DNA of 64,000 bases from Burkholderiaceae bacterium (GTDB lineage Bacteria; Pseudomonadota; Gammaproteobacteria; Burkholderiales; Burkholderiaceae_B): positions 1 to 64,000 of the forward strand of contig JAJOJF010000022.1 in assembly GCA_021208885.1 (NCBI GenBank). Direction: 5' to 3'. Under the pieces are notes generated by a model, which was not told the origin of the DNA, searched no databases, and saw only the letters and a program-made list of their open reading frames with translations. Both the position numbers and the translations under genes were made by a program. Below, piece by piece: positions 29,917 to 38,888 of the stretch (position 1 is the stretch's first letter; each line of letters begins with the position of its first letter).

Positions 29917-30950
29917 TCCTCTTCCTCCACATGATGGGATTTGAGGGAGCGCCACAACAGCACAGGAATGATGAGCGTAAACACGATCACCTCTTTATAA
30001 GCACTGGCCCAGAATGATGAGAAGGCTTCAAGAATTCCGACGACGATCGCACCAACGGCCGCCAAGGGGTAACTGGCCAACCCGCCAATAATGGCCGCCA
30101 CAAACCCTTTGAGCGCAATCAAGAATCCGGTGTCGTAGTAGATGGTAGTGATCGGCGCAATCAGGATGCCAGACAACGCACCGATAAAGGCTGCCAGCAA
30201 GAACGTCAATTTGCCGGCCAAATTGGGCGAGATCCCCATCAGGCGGGCTCCTACCCGGTTAATTGCCGTGGCTCTGAGCGCCTTGCCATAGATGGTTCGA
30301 TCGAAAAATTGATACAAGGCCACAATCAGAACAATCGAAGTCAAAATGACCCAAATCGTCTGGCCCGAGACCAGCATCGGCCCCAACTCAAGAAATGCGT
30401 CGCTGAATGGCTGCGTGCGAAACCCTTCTGCCCCAAAAAACAGCAGACCAAGTCCAACCATGGCAATGTGAACAGCCACAGAAACAATCAACAAAATCAG
30501 CACGGGTGCCGAGGCAATCGGTTGATAAGCGAGTTGATACATCATCGGACCAATGGGCACGACCACAGCCAGCGTCAAAAGCACTTGCAGTAAGATCGGC
30601 AATTCAGCCAACGGGAGCCACAGCAACAACGCTGCAATGACCAGTGGATAGACGACATTCCAGAGGCCAGCCAAAAGACCCGATCGCCGCTGTCCCTGAC
30701 GTAATCCTTGAACAATGCGAACAATGGTCACCGCCACACCCATCACCATCAACATCCAAACCGTGGCTGGCACATTCCCCATCTGAATCATGGCCAATGT
30801 CAACGCCCCGTAGGCGACAAACTCACCTTGCTGAATGAACACTACCCGGGTGACGGCAAATACCAGCACCAGGGCCATTGCCAGCAGAGCATAGATTGCC
30901 CCGTTGGTGATCCCGTCCTGGGTCAAGATCAACGCTATGTCGAAATCCAT
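29913..30950 (-). CDS. livH: Liv-type ABC transporter permease (LivH)
   Basis: Inner-membrane permease, 345 aa, with eight or nine hydrophobic helices. The N-terminal QDGITNGAIYALLAMALVLV and the later FLLAAFIGALSGILIAP and GGLASYPLAAVGAI are typical of LivH. It starts at ATG 30950 and overlaps the fused livMG by 4 nt. It lies 134 nt downstream of livK, separated by a stem-loop. It is longer than E. coli LivH because of an extra helical stretch near residues 85-130. Confidence 0.9.
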   Translation of the reverse strand: MDFDIALILTQDGITNGAIYALLAMALVLVFAVTRVVFIQQGEFVAYGALTLAMIQMGNVPATVWMLMVMGVAVTIVRIVQGLRQGQRRSGLLAGLWNVVYPLVIAALLLWLPLAELPILLQVLLTLAVVVPIGPMMYQLAYQPIASAPVLILLIVSVAVHIAMVGLGLLFFGAEGFRTQPFSDAFLELGPMLVSGQTIWVILTSIVLIVALYQFFDRTIYGKALRATAINRVGARLMGISPNLAGKLTFLLAAFIGALSGILIAPITTIYYDTGFLIALKGFVAAIIGGLASYPLAAVGAIVVGILEAFSSFWASAYKEVIVFTLIIPVLLWRSLKSHHVEEEE

Positions 30951-31045
30951 GAGAGTGGGTCTCTTTGATCAGTACAGCACCAGTTCATGATGTTGCTAGA
31001 TGGCATCCAGGCCAATTACAGGACGTGACGGGCCAGTGCCGATCA

Positions 31046-31071
31046 GAGGCGGTGGCTTGGCACACCGCCTC
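31046..31071 (-). other. Stem-loop between livK and livH
   Basis: GAGGCGGTG pairs perfectly with CACCGCCTC around an 8-nt loop, 14 nt after the livK stop codon. There is no T run, so it is more likely an mRNA-stabilising or attenuating hairpin than a terminator. Such structures often let the binding protein be made in excess over the permease. Confidence 0.55.
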
Positions 31072-31084
31072 CGTTAGGACGCGG

Positions 31085-32236
31085 TTACTGCGGCAGCAGT
31101 GTCCAGGTACCATCTTTGATGGTGATCATCACGCGCGAACGGTCATCCAAACCCAAGTGGTCGGTTGGTGTCATATTGAAGATGCCCGATGCACCCGGGG
31201 CTTCTTTGACATTCTCTAGAGCATTGCGCAGCGCAGCGCGAAACTCTGGCGTACCGGGCTGAGCAACTTTCAAAGCCTCTGGAATGGCTGCCTGGAGCAA
31301 TACGCCAGCATCCCAGGCATAACCACCGAAGCTAGAGACTGAACCCGGACCATGCACGCCTTCATAAGCCTCAACATACTCCATGGCACTAGCTTTCACT
31401 GGGTGACTATCTGGCAAGCTGCGGGCCATTTGAACCGGACTAACCGGGAGGAAAGTGCCCTCGCAATCCTTGCCACAAATACGCAAAAAGTCGTTGTTGG
31501 CTACGCCGTGCGTTTGATAGATTGGGCCAGTATATCCACGCTGGCGCAAGGTTTTTTGTGGCAACGCAGCTGGCGTACCCGAACCTGCAATGAATACGGC
31601 ATCAGGCTTGGCTGCCATGGCTTTAAGCACCTGACCAGTTACTGAAGTATCGGTCGGATTAAAGCTCTCGGTGGCAACCACTTCAATACCTTGGCCGGCA
31701 GCCTGCTTCTTGAACTGCTCAAGCCAACCTTCGCCGTAGGCGTTGGCAAAACCAATGTAGGAGACTTTTTTAACATTGTTGGCGGCCATGTGCTGAACGA
31801 TTGCTGAGGCCATTTGTTGATCATTCTGAGGGGTCTTGAATACCCAACGGCGCTTTTCATCGACCGGCTCCACAATGCGTGAAGATGCTGCCATTGAAAT
31901 CATCGGCGCCTGAGCTTCTGCAACCACATCAATCATGGCCAAAGAGGCTGGGCTGAGTGTGGAACCCACGATCACGTCAACCTTATCTTCGATCAGCAAC
32001 TTGCGCGTGTTTTTAACGGCGGTGGTGGTATCGGACGCATCGTCAAGAATGATGTAGTTGACTGTCTCGCCCCCGATGGTTTTCGGCAAGAGCTCAATCG
32101 TGTTTTTCTCTGGGATACCAAGCGAGGCGGCTGGACCCGTGGCCGAGACCACTACGCCAACATTAATGTCAGCTTGGGCGACTGACGCGACAAACGACAG
32201 CGCCGCGACGGCCATGAGTGATTGTTTGAATTTCAT
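31085..32236 (-). CDS. livK: Liv-type ABC transporter periplasmic substrate-binding protein (LivK)
   Basis: Type I periplasmic binding protein, 383 aa. Start ATG 32236 follows GGAGACACA; the signal peptide LMAVAALSFVASVAQA is cleaved before DINVGVVVSATGPAASLG. The ligand-pocket stretch reads MAASSRIVEP. The gene has its own strong sigma70-like promoter with the shared GATAC/GTATC element, and it diverges from paaY. I infer that the ligand is phenylacetate or a related aromatic acid, not an amino acid; this rests on context alone. Confidence 0.9.
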   Translation of the reverse strand: MKFKQSLMAVAALSFVASVAQADINVGVVVSATGPAASLGIPEKNTIELLPKTIGGETVNYIILDDASDTTTAVKNTRKLLIEDKVDVIVGSTLSPASLAMIDVVAEAQAPMISMAASSRIVEPVDEKRRWVFKTPQNDQQMASAIVQHMAANNVKKVSYIGFANAYGEGWLEQFKKQAAGQGIEVVATESFNPTDTSVTGQVLKAMAAKPDAVFIAGSGTPAALPQKTLRQRGYTGPIYQTHGVANNDFLRICGKDCEGTFLPVSPVQMARSLPDSHPVKASAMEYVEAYEGVHGPGSVSSFGGYAWDAGVLLQAAIPEALKVAQPGTPEFRAALRNALENVKEAPGASGIFNMTPTDHLGLDDRSRVMITIKDGTWTLLPQ

Positions 32237-32387
32237 TGTGTCTCCTTCGGTCTTGTGCAAAAGTTGAACCAAGCAGCATTGAAAAAGCCAGTCGTTGCGA
32301 CTTTTTAGACGGCGAGAGCTTGTGAAAATTTGCAAGCAGCATGACTGCCACGTTTAAACATTCCCAGCCTTGCACCGTTCAAAACCG

Positions 32388-32416
32388 ATTAGATATGATA
32401 CAAATCAACTCGTCAA
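32388..32416 (-). promoter_or_regulatory. Sigma70-type promoter of livK
   Basis: On the minus strand TTGACG (32416-32411) and TCTAAT (32393-32388) are separated by 17 nt, each matching five of six consensus bases. The expected transcript start is near 32381, about 145 nt upstream of the livK ATG. Confidence 0.65.
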
Positions 32417-32432
32417 TAAAATTTTATGTATC
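32397..32432. promoter_or_regulatory. Candidate operator, GATAC-N26-GTATC, over the livK promoter
   Basis: Inverted half-sites GATAC (32397-32401) and GTATC (32428-32432) flank the -35 of the livK promoter, with the inner half in the spacer next to the -10. The half-site context TTGATTTGTATC (minus strand) is identical to the one in front of paaN. A candidate PaaX site. Confidence 0.5.
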
Positions 32433-32543
32433 GTTTTTACCAACAAAAAGAGACGCCCTCTATGGGAGACAAGGTTTTTATTAGGGTTTTCGAGAGGCCT
32501 CCACTGAGAACCTCGTTTACAAAGAGATACAAACAGGTGACAA

Positions 32544-33176
32544 ATGAATGAATTAAAAGTGTATTCGATTGACGGGATTACGCCCGTTGTTGATCGATCC
32601 GCCTACGTACACCCAAGCGCGATCCTCATCGGCGACGTAATCATTGGGCCCAACTGTTACGTAGGCCCGGCTGCCTGCCTAAGAGGCGACTTCGGCCGAC
32701 TCGTGCTCGAGCGTGGCGCCAACGTACAGGACACCTGCGTCATGCATGGCTTCCCCGATGGAGAAACCGTCGTCGAAGAAAACGGTCACATTGGCCACGG
32801 CGCCGTTTTACACGGTTGCCGCGTCGGATTTAACGCCATGGTCGGCATGAATGCCGTTGTGATGGATAACGTTGTTATCGGTAAAGAAGCGATCATCGCG
32901 GCGTCAGCTTTCGTCAAGGCAGGCACGACCATCCCCGAGCGAGTATTAGTCGCTGGCGTACCCGGCAAAGTGATTCGTGAGCTTTCAGAGCAAGAAGTGC
33001 AGTGGAAATCAGAGGGGACAGCCCTTTACCAAGACTTAACGCGACGCAGCTTGGCAACCATGCAAGCCGTCTCGCCATTGACCGAGGTCGAACAAAATCG
33101 GAAACGTATTGAAATGCCCGGTGTCGTGCCGCTAGTAACCCTCAAAACTCAGAGAGGGCAAGAGTCAAACAGCTAG
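32544..33176 (+). CDS. paaY: Phenylacetate-pathway PaaY (gamma-carbonic-anhydrase-fold thioesterase)
   Basis: Left-handed beta-helix hexapeptide-repeat protein, 210 aa; the E. coli homologue is a thioesterase that removes dead-end CoA esters formed in the paa route. The N-terminus runs into [18 protein letters not shown], then repeats continue through [14 protein letters not shown] and [11 protein letters not shown]. It ends ~12 nt inside the convergent paaX gene. Position beside paaX supports PaaY rather than a generic gamma-carbonic anhydrase. Confidence 0.85.
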   Translation: MNELKVYSIDGITPVVDRSAYVHPSAILIGDVIIGPNCYVGPAACLRGDFGRLVLERGANVQDTCVMHGFPDGETVVEENGHIGHGAVLHGCRVGFNAMVGMNAVVMDNVVIGKEAIIAASAFVKAGTTIPERVLVAGVPGKVIRELSEQEVQWKSEGTALYQDLTRRSLATMQAVSPLTEVEQNRKRIEMPGVVPLVTLKTQRGQESNS

Positions 33177-34115
33177 CGGCAGTGGGTCAGTTTCACGGAA
33201 ACGGTCATGCAGAGCTTGGGCAGACGAGGGAGTCGTGCCATCGGCAAGCTGGTAGCGCTGATCTAAAAACCGTTCAGACCCTGACAGCAATCGCCTGTAT
33301 AGCTCCCCGCACAGCAACCTAGCCTGCTGGCCCGGCCAACTCAGCGGTTGCAAGACGTCGGGCAACATGGGATCGCGCAACAACAAGCGGCGATAGTCAT
33401 GGACAAGCAACACTCTGCCTACAAACGCCTGTTCACCCGAAATCGTCTCGGGCGAACTCTGGCACTGTTGCAGTATTGGCTGATAGCGAGTCACGAAATC
33501 GCGGTACATCTGGGCAAGCTGATCTAAGTCCCACGCAGCGCGAACCATGTCAACGTCGCTCGCGGCGTTTGACAGCGCACCGGGCCCCGCAGCCATCAAT
33601 GGCTTTAGCTTTTTAAGCAAATCACCAAGCCCATCGCGGACAAGACCATCAAAAGCCCCCGTCAAATCTGCACTCGGGTGCACGAAGCAGTTGCCCGCCA
33701 AAACCCCAAAACCCTGCCAAATCAATGCTTTACGCAAACGATCACGATCTTTGGTTGATAACTCTCCAACCGCCATGATCAACCGCCAACGTCTGTCCCA
33801 GTGGGGATGACTGTATGCATAAATCGCTTTAGCGGCCTTCTCGATTCGTTTGCGTCCAGTGGCAGACAGCAAATAGTCCGTGCGTCTACCCAATGGTTCA
33901 GACTCTAGCCAGCCATCGCGAACCAAACGAAAGACCGTCGTTCGCACCAGACGCTCATTAAGCCCCATCGGTTCGAGCAATTCGATCAAACTGCCAAGCC
34001 AGATTCGTCCACCACGCGGAACAACCACATCCCCTAGCAGTGAGGTAATCAAAGACCCTGCCTTGATTCGACTTTGCTGACTAAAAGACTCTATCCGACG
34101 ATTAATAGCTGACAC
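33165..34115 (-). CDS. paaX: PaaX-family transcriptional repressor
   Basis: Regulator of phenylacetate catabolism; in E. coli phenylacetyl-CoA releases PaaX from DNA. The 316-aa protein has a winged-helix N-terminus ([21 protein letters not shown] then [14 protein letters not shown]), the PaaX central region ([13 protein letters not shown]) and the conserved C-terminal [14 protein letters not shown]. The start is GTG 34115, with only a weak, distant AAGGTG. The 3' end overlaps the convergent paaY by 12 nt. Candidate binding sites lie on both sides of paaX/paaY. Confidence 0.9.
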   Translation of the reverse strand: MSAINRRIESFSQQSRIKAGSLITSLLGDVVVPRGGRIWLGSLIELLEPMGLNERLVRTTVFRLVRDGWLESEPLGRRTDYLLSATGRKRIEKAAKAIYAYSHPHWDRRWRLIMAVGELSTKDRDRLRKALIWQGFGVLAGNCFVHPSADLTGAFDGLVRDGLGDLLKKLKPLMAAGPGALSNAASDVDMVRAAWDLDQLAQMYRDFVTRYQPILQQCQSSPETISGEQAFVGRVLLVHDYRRLLLRDPMLPDVLQPLSWPGQQARLLCGELYRRLLSGSERFLDQRYQLADGTTPSSAQALHDRFRETDPLPLAV

Positions 34116-34285
34116 AACTATGCTTGCACCTTAAAAAGAGCCAGGAAACTTTTCCCAGCAGACTGCCTCGGATTTTACAGGGGTTGAATCACTTGATCTG
34201 CGCACAAACCACTTTCATTTGACACAAACCTGATGAGAGGCGATCACAGAATTGATTCATGTTTCTGGCGCTCAACCCCCTTATT

Positions 34286-34322
34286 GATACTTTTTATTTA
34301 TTTTTGCATAACTTTTTGTATC
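34286..34322. promoter_or_regulatory. Candidate operator, GATAC-N27-GTATC, in A+T-rich tract
   Basis: Half-sites GATAC (34286-34290) and GTATC (34318-34322), extended to TTGATAC and TTGTATC. It is the third copy of the element, between paaX and paaN and about 170 nt upstream of the paaX start. No good core promoter overlaps it, so it might serve paaX autoregulation or act as an auxiliary site. Confidence 0.35.
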
Positions 34323-34475
34323 TTATCTATTTTGACCAACAAAGCCAAACCTGTCGATTTGCCATCCTCTTCATAGCGCAATGCACCAATCTTTGCGTAT
34401 TTGTAAGGGTTTTTACTAGCAAGTTTCCAGGTGCATGCAACATCCGCTCAAGGATACTGTCTACCGAAAAATTAA

Positions 34476-34513
34476 GATACTAACTATTGACATAAATTAA
34501 ATTGATTTGTATC
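34476..34513. promoter_or_regulatory. Candidate operator, GATAC-N28-GTATC, over the paaN promoter
   Basis: GATAC (34476-34480) lies just upstream of the paaN -35, and GTATC (34509-34513) overlaps its -10, the same geometry as in front of livK. A protein bound here would block RNA polymerase. Confidence 0.5.
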
Positions 34514-34515
34514 GT
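34487..34515 (+). promoter_or_regulatory. Sigma70-type promoter of the paaN operon
   Basis: TTGACA (34487-34492, perfect) and TATCGT (34510-34515) separated by 17 nt. The expected start near 34522 leaves a leader of about 40 nt to paaN and its ribosome-binding site AGGAG. Confidence 0.65.
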
Positions 34516-34563
34516 TTGAGTATAACAACTTGCCTCACCGAACACACCACAGGAGTTCCACTT

Positions 34564-36237
34564 ATGGCGCATCCCGCCCTCGAAAAACATCAAAAAGTTC
34601 TTGAGCAAGCGCTAGCGGCCATTGAAGCTCGGGGTTATTGGACTCCCTACCCAGAAATGCCCAGCCCCAAGATCTACGGCGAAGAGGCTCCAGTCAAAGG
34701 CAAAGAGGCTTTCGAAGCCCACTTGGGCAAACAATTTGTCATCGATCAGCCCGGCCAGTCAGGCTGGCATGCCGGTGAAAAGTCACCCTACGGTATCGAG
34801 CTTGGTGTGTCATACCCAGTGTGCAACCCTGACGAGCTGGTTGCCGCATCCAAGCAAGCCATGCAAGGCTGGCAAAAAGTCGGTGCAGCTGGCCGCACCG
34901 GCGTGTGCCTGGAAATCCTCCACCGACTGAACCAGCAAAGCTTTGAGATTGGTCATGCAGTCATGATGACCACAGGTCAGGGTTGGATGATGGCGTTTCA
35001 GGCTGGGGGTCCACACGCACAAGATCGTGGCCTTGAATCGGTTGCATACGCCTGGCGCGAGCAGAGTTTCATTCCTGCACAAGCCGACTGGGAAAAGCCA
35101 CAGGGCAAGAACCCACCCATCCAAATGAAGAAGCATTTCGAGATCGTCGGGCGCGGTGTTGGACTGGTGATTGGTTGCGGCACTTTCCCGACCTGGAACA
35201 CTTACCCGGGGCTGTTTGCAGCGCTTGCCACAGGCAATGGCGTGATTGTCAAACCGCATAGCAACTCGATCTTGCCTGCTGCAATTACAGTTCGCACTAT
35301 TCGTCAAGTGCTTGCTGAATATGGCATTGACCCCAATCTCGTGTCCCTTTGCGTCGCTCCAGAGCGTAGTGTCACGCAACAGCTCGCCACCCATCCAGAC
35401 ATCAAGTCAGTTGACTTCACGGGCGGCAACACGTTCGGTCAGTGGTTGCTCGATCACTGCAAACAAGCAAACGTCTATGCAGAGCTTGCGGGCGTAAACA
35501 ACATCGTTATTGACTCGACCGATGCGTATAAGGCAATGCTTGGCAATATCGCCTTCACGTTGTCACTGTATTCTGGGCAAATGTGCACCACGACGCAGGT
35601 CGTGTTCGTGCCGGCCGGTGGTATACAAACCGAAGATGGCCACAAAACCTTCGACGACGTTTGTACTGACTTGGCAAAGGCCATTGAACGGTTTTTGTCT
35701 AAGCCCGAAGTCGCGCATGCCGTACTCGGCGCCATTCAGTCCAGAGACACCGCCCATAGAATTGAACAAGCCAACAGCGGCCAACTCGGTACTGTTTTGC
35801 TTTCATCGCAAAAACTGTCAAACCCGGAGTTCCCCAACGCGGTTGTCCAAACACCGGTTCTGCTGGCTTGTGACGCGGCCGATGAAGCAGCTTACATGGA
35901 AGAACGTTTCGGCCCAATCAGCTTTGTGGTCAAGGTAGCCGACACTGCTGCGGCCATCGCGCTGTCAGAACGAGTGGTCAGTACCCATGGGGCTTTGACC
36001 GTTGGCATCTATTCCACCAACGAACAAGTGATCGATGCCATGACCGAGGCCACTTGGCGCAGCAAAGTCGCGCTGTCAATCAACCTGACTGGTGCCGTGT
36101 TGGTTAACCAGTCCGCGGGTTTCTCTGATTACCATGGCACCGGCGCGAACCCAGCTGCCAATGCGTCGTACACCGACACTGCTTTTGTGGCTAATCGGTT
36201 CCGTGTTATTCAGCGTCGCTATCACATGCAGGCATAA
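34564..36237 (+). CDS. paaN: Phenylacetate degradation protein PaaN (aldehyde dehydrogenase)
   Basis: Aldehyde-dehydrogenase-superfamily enzyme expected to oxidise the semialdehyde formed when oxepin-CoA is hydrolysed, the job done by the ALDH half of PaaZ in E. coli. It is 557 aa and has no fused hydratase (MaoC) domain. ALDH features: GCGTFPTWNTYPGLFAALA in the cofactor region, FTGGNTFGQWLL, AELAGVNNIVI (general-base Glu region) and SLYSGQMCTTTQVVF (nucleophile Cys). Start ATG 34564 with AGGAG 9 nt upstream; the frame is open to 34507 but that start would lie inside the promoter. First gene of the paa operon. Confidence 0.9.
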   Translation: MAHPALEKHQKVLEQALAAIEARGYWTPYPEMPSPKIYGEEAPVKGKEAFEAHLGKQFVIDQPGQSGWHAGEKSPYGIELGVSYPVCNPDELVAASKQAMQGWQKVGAAGRTGVCLEILHRLNQQSFEIGHAVMMTTGQGWMMAFQAGGPHAQDRGLESVAYAWREQSFIPAQADWEKPQGKNPPIQMKKHFEIVGRGVGLVIGCGTFPTWNTYPGLFAALATGNGVIVKPHSNSILPAAITVRTIRQVLAEYGIDPNLVSLCVAPERSVTQQLATHPDIKSVDFTGGNTFGQWLLDHCKQANVYAELAGVNNIVIDSTDAYKAMLGNIAFTLSLYSGQMCTTTQVVFVPAGGIQTEDGHKTFDDVCTDLAKAIERFLSKPEVAHAVLGAIQSRDTAHRIEQANSGQLGTVLLSSQKLSNPEFPNAVVQTPVLLACDAADEAAYMEERFGPISFVVKVADTAAAIALSERVVSTHGALTVGIYSTNEQVIDAMTEATWRSKVALSINLTGAVLVNQSAGFSDYHGTGANPAANASYTDTAFVANRFRVIQRRYHMQA

Positions 36238-36239
36238 AG

Positions 36240-37037
36240 ATGAGCTATCAAACCATTTCGCTTGAGCTCAACGATTCGGTAGCGCGCATCACGCTCAACC
36301 GCCCTGACAAGCTCAACAGCTTCACCGGGCAAATGCATGTGGAATTGCGTGATGCGCTCGACGGTCTACAAAACCGGGGACAAGCACGAGTGCTCGTGCT
36401 CACAGGGGCCGGGCGCGGTTTCTGTGCTGGCCAGGACTTGGCTGACCCCGAGTTGGCAGGCAGCACGCCAAATGAGATGGCAGACTTGGGCAAGCTAGTT
36501 GAAAAAAACTACAAGCCGCTTGTCATGCGCCTACAAGATTTGAATATGCCAACCATCGCGGCTGTCAACGGCATTGCTGCCGGTGCTGGCGCGAGCCTTG
36601 CTCTGGCATGCGACCTGACAATCGCTAAAGCCTCAGCATCGTTCATGTTGGCATTTAGCAAAATCGGGCTCATTCCTGACACCGGCAGCACCTGGTTTTA
36701 CCCGCGACGCATTGGCATGGCGCGCGCGCTTGGTGCAGCCATGTTGGCCCAAAAACTGCCAGCTACCAAAGCGGCTGAGTGGGGGCTGATTTGGGAGGCT
36801 GTTGAAGACGAAGCGTTTGATGCACACATCGACAAGCTCGCGCGAGAATTGGCCATCATGCCAACCAAAGCCTTGGTGCGAACCCGTCAAGCCATGCAAA
36901 CGGGCATGACCCAGACGCTAGAGAGCCAATTAGGGCTCGAGGGCAAATGGATGAGTGAATTAGGCGCCTCGCATGATTACGCTGAGGGCGTGCAAGCATT
37001 CATCGAAAAGCGTGCACCGCAATTCAAAGGAAAATAA
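36240..37037 (+). CDS. paaG: 1,2-epoxyphenylacetyl-CoA isomerase
   Basis: Crotonase-family enzyme converting ring-1,2-epoxyphenylacetyl-CoA to oxepin-CoA. It is 265 aa. The oxyanion-hole motifs GAGRGFCAGQDLAD and NGIAAGAGASLALACD are present. The PaaG-specific aspartate is Asp147 in SKIGLIPDTGSTW. It starts 2 nt after paaN. It is the only crotonase in the cluster, so the PaaF hydratase must be encoded elsewhere. Confidence 0.92.
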   Translation: MSYQTISLELNDSVARITLNRPDKLNSFTGQMHVELRDALDGLQNRGQARVLVLTGAGRGFCAGQDLADPELAGSTPNEMADLGKLVEKNYKPLVMRLQDLNMPTIAAVNGIAAGAGASLALACDLTIAKASASFMLAFSKIGLIPDTGSTWFYPRRIGMARALGAAMLAQKLPATKAAEWGLIWEAVEDEAFDAHIDKLARELAIMPTKALVRTRQAMQTGMTQTLESQLGLEGKWMSELGASHDYAEGVQAFIEKRAPQFKGK

Positions 37038-37039
37038 AA

Positions 37040-37519
37040 ATGGCTCAACAAGCTATCGAATCGGCTCAGGATCCGCAAGCGCTCGCTGAAGCAGTCGCCG
37101 AAGCCATGTGGTCTCGCGATCACGCCGCACAAGCCTTGGGCATCCGTATTGAATCGGTTGCACCCGGCAAATCATCGCTTTTGATGGATGTGCGCCAGGA
37201 AATGCTCAATGGCCACAACATATGCCATGGCGGCATGATTTTCACCTTGGCTGACACTGCTTTTGCCTACGCATGCAACGCCTACAACCAGACAACAGTA
37301 GCCTCTGCTTGCGGCATTGATTTTCTGGCGCCTGCTCGCAAAGGTGAAACTCTCCGAGCAGTTGCAACTGAGCGCTCGCTTGCAGGCCGCACCGGTGTCT
37401 ACGACATTACCGTTGAAACACTCGAAGGCCGCCAAATAGCACTATTTCGCGGCAAAAGCTATCGAATTGCCGGCGAGGTCATTGCCGGTTTGCAGCATGC
37501 AACAACCCCTACAACATAA
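37040..37519 (+). CDS. paaI: Hydroxyphenylacetyl-CoA thioesterase PaaI
   Basis: Hotdog-fold thioesterase that hydrolyses ring-hydroxylated or dead-end CoA thioesters and so returns CoA when the pathway stalls. It is 159 aa. The active-site helix reads LNGHNICHGGMIFTLADTAF, with the catalytic aspartate at Asp72. It starts 2 nt after paaG; PaaI normally works as a tetramer. Confidence 0.92.
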   Translation: MAQQAIESAQDPQALAEAVAEAMWSRDHAAQALGIRIESVAPGKSSLLMDVRQEMLNGHNICHGGMIFTLADTAFAYACNAYNQTTVASACGIDFLAPARKGETLRAVATERSLAGRTGVYDITVETLEGRQIALFRGKSYRIAGEVIAGLQHATTPTT

Positions 37520-37548
37520 CCGCTACCGCACACCGAGTGGAGGAGACA

Positions 37549-38871
37549 GTGCCCGTTAAAAAACCTAGCCCCGGCGATCTAGAAAAAATCGAGACCGCTA
37601 GTCGCGACGAGATTTCAGCGCTTCAGCTCGAGCGCCTTAAATGGTCCGTACGCCACACCTACGACAACGTAGCACCCTACCGCGAGCGTTGCCAACAAAA
37701 AGGCGTGCATCCCGACGATCTGAAATCTTTGTCAGACCTGTCAAAGTTTCCGTTCATGACCAAAACTGACTTGCGTGATCACTATCCGTTTGGTCTGTTT
37801 GCAGTGCCACGCGACAAAGTGCTGCGTCTGCATGCGTCAAGTGGCACAACTGGCAAATCCGTTGTGGTGGGCTACACACGCAATGATTTGGACAATTGGG
37901 CAGATCTCATTGCGCGTTCTTTACGCGCCTCCGGTGTACGCGCAGGCGACATGGTGCACAATTCCTATGGGTATGGCATGTTCACAGGCGGCCTAGGCGC
38001 TCACGCTGGCATTGAAAGGCTAGGCTGTACGGTGGTGCCCATGTCCGGCGGACAAACCGAGCGTCAAGTCCAGCTAATTCAGGACTTCAAGCCCGATGCC
38101 ATCATGGTCACCCCCTCTTACTCACTGGTGATTGCCGAGGAGTTTGAGCGCCAAAACGTCAAGCCCGAGGACATTTCCCTCAAAATCGGCATCTTCGGTG
38201 CCGAGCCTTGGGGTGAAGGCATGCGTGCCGAGATTGAGCGCAAGCTTGGCATTGACGCCATCGATATCTATGGCTTGACCGAGGTCATGGGACCCGGTGT
38301 CGCCTGTGAGTGTATCGAAACCAAAGATGGCCCAGTTATCTGGGAAGATCATTTCTACCCGGAAATCATCGACCCAATCACTGAAGAAGTGCTTCCTGAT
38401 GGGCAAGAGGGTGAGCTTGTCTTTACGTCACTGACCAAAGAGGCTTTCCCGGTCATTCGTTACCGCACCCGCGACTTAACCAAACTGCTGCCACCGACGG
38501 CTCGCGCGTTTCGACGGATCGGCAAGCTTACTGGCCGCTCAGATGACATGCTGATTGTTCGTGGCGTTAACGTCTTCCCCACCCAGATTGAGGAGCAAGT
38601 CTTGCGTGACAAGCGCCTAAGCGGCAACTATCAGATTGTGCTCACCCGCGATGGCCACTTGGATAACGTCGAGGTCCGTTGCGAGATCCAGCGTGAGCTT
38701 GCCAATGCTTCGGATGCCGAAATTGCCAGCATTGCCAAAGAACTTCAGCACCACATCAAGACCAACATCGGCATCACCACCAAAGTCAGCGTGCTTGGCG
38801 TGGAATCTATCCCTCGAACACTGACTGGCAAGGCCAAACGGGTGATCGACGAGCGTCCCAAACAAGACTGA
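37549..38871 (+). CDS. paaK: Phenylacetate-CoA ligase
   Basis: Activates phenylacetate with ATP and CoA to phenylacetyl-CoA, the true substrate of the epoxidase and the inducer that releases PaaX. It is 440 aa. The adenylation motif is LHASSGTTGKSVVVGYT; further on are IFGAEPWGEGMR, IDIYGLTEVMGPG and the C-terminal RSDDMLIVRGVNVFPTQIEE. Start GTG 37549 is chosen because GGAGGAGACA precedes it; GTG 37537 in the same frame is an alternative but contains that ribosome-binding site. Confidence 0.94.
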   Translation: MPVKKPSPGDLEKIETASRDEISALQLERLKWSVRHTYDNVAPYRERCQQKGVHPDDLKSLSDLSKFPFMTKTDLRDHYPFGLFAVPRDKVLRLHASSGTTGKSVVVGYTRNDLDNWADLIARSLRASGVRAGDMVHNSYGYGMFTGGLGAHAGIERLGCTVVPMSGGQTERQVQLIQDFKPDAIMVTPSYSLVIAEEFERQNVKPEDISLKIGIFGAEPWGEGMRAEIERKLGIDAIDIYGLTEVMGPGVACECIETKDGPVIWEDHFYPEIIDPITEEVLPDGQEGELVFTSLTKEAFPVIRYRTRDLTKLLPPTARAFRRIGKLTGRSDDMLIVRGVNVFPTQIEEQVLRDKRLSGNYQIVLTRDGHLDNVEVRCEIQRELANASDAEIASIAKELQHHIKTNIGITTKVSVLGVESIPRTLTGKAKRVIDERPKQD

Positions 38872-38888
38872 ACAGAACCGAGGAAACC

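Larger units (their letters stand above)
32237..32543. other. livK-paaY divergent intergenic region
   Basis: 307 nt without a gene. It holds the livK promoter, the GATAC-N26-GTATC element, a further GATAC half-site at 32526 and the ribosome-binding site of paaY (AGGTGA before 32544). No clear core promoter for paaY was found; TGTATCGTTT at 32427 resembles the -10 region of paaN. Confidence 0.6.
34116..34563. other. paaX-paaN divergent intergenic region
   Basis: 448 nt without a convincing gene. The left part holds the paaX leader. A markedly A+T-rich tract spans about 34280-34340. Two GATAC/GTATC elements (34286-34322 and 34476-34513) and the paaN promoter follow. A 74-codon frame at 34259-34483 is not supported by any family or ribosome-binding site. 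Confidence 0.65.

Noticed and set aside
34259-34483. 74-codon plus-strand frame in the paaX-paaN intergenic region.
   Set aside because: Low-complexity, A+T-rich and overlapping regulatory sequence; no ribosome-binding site.
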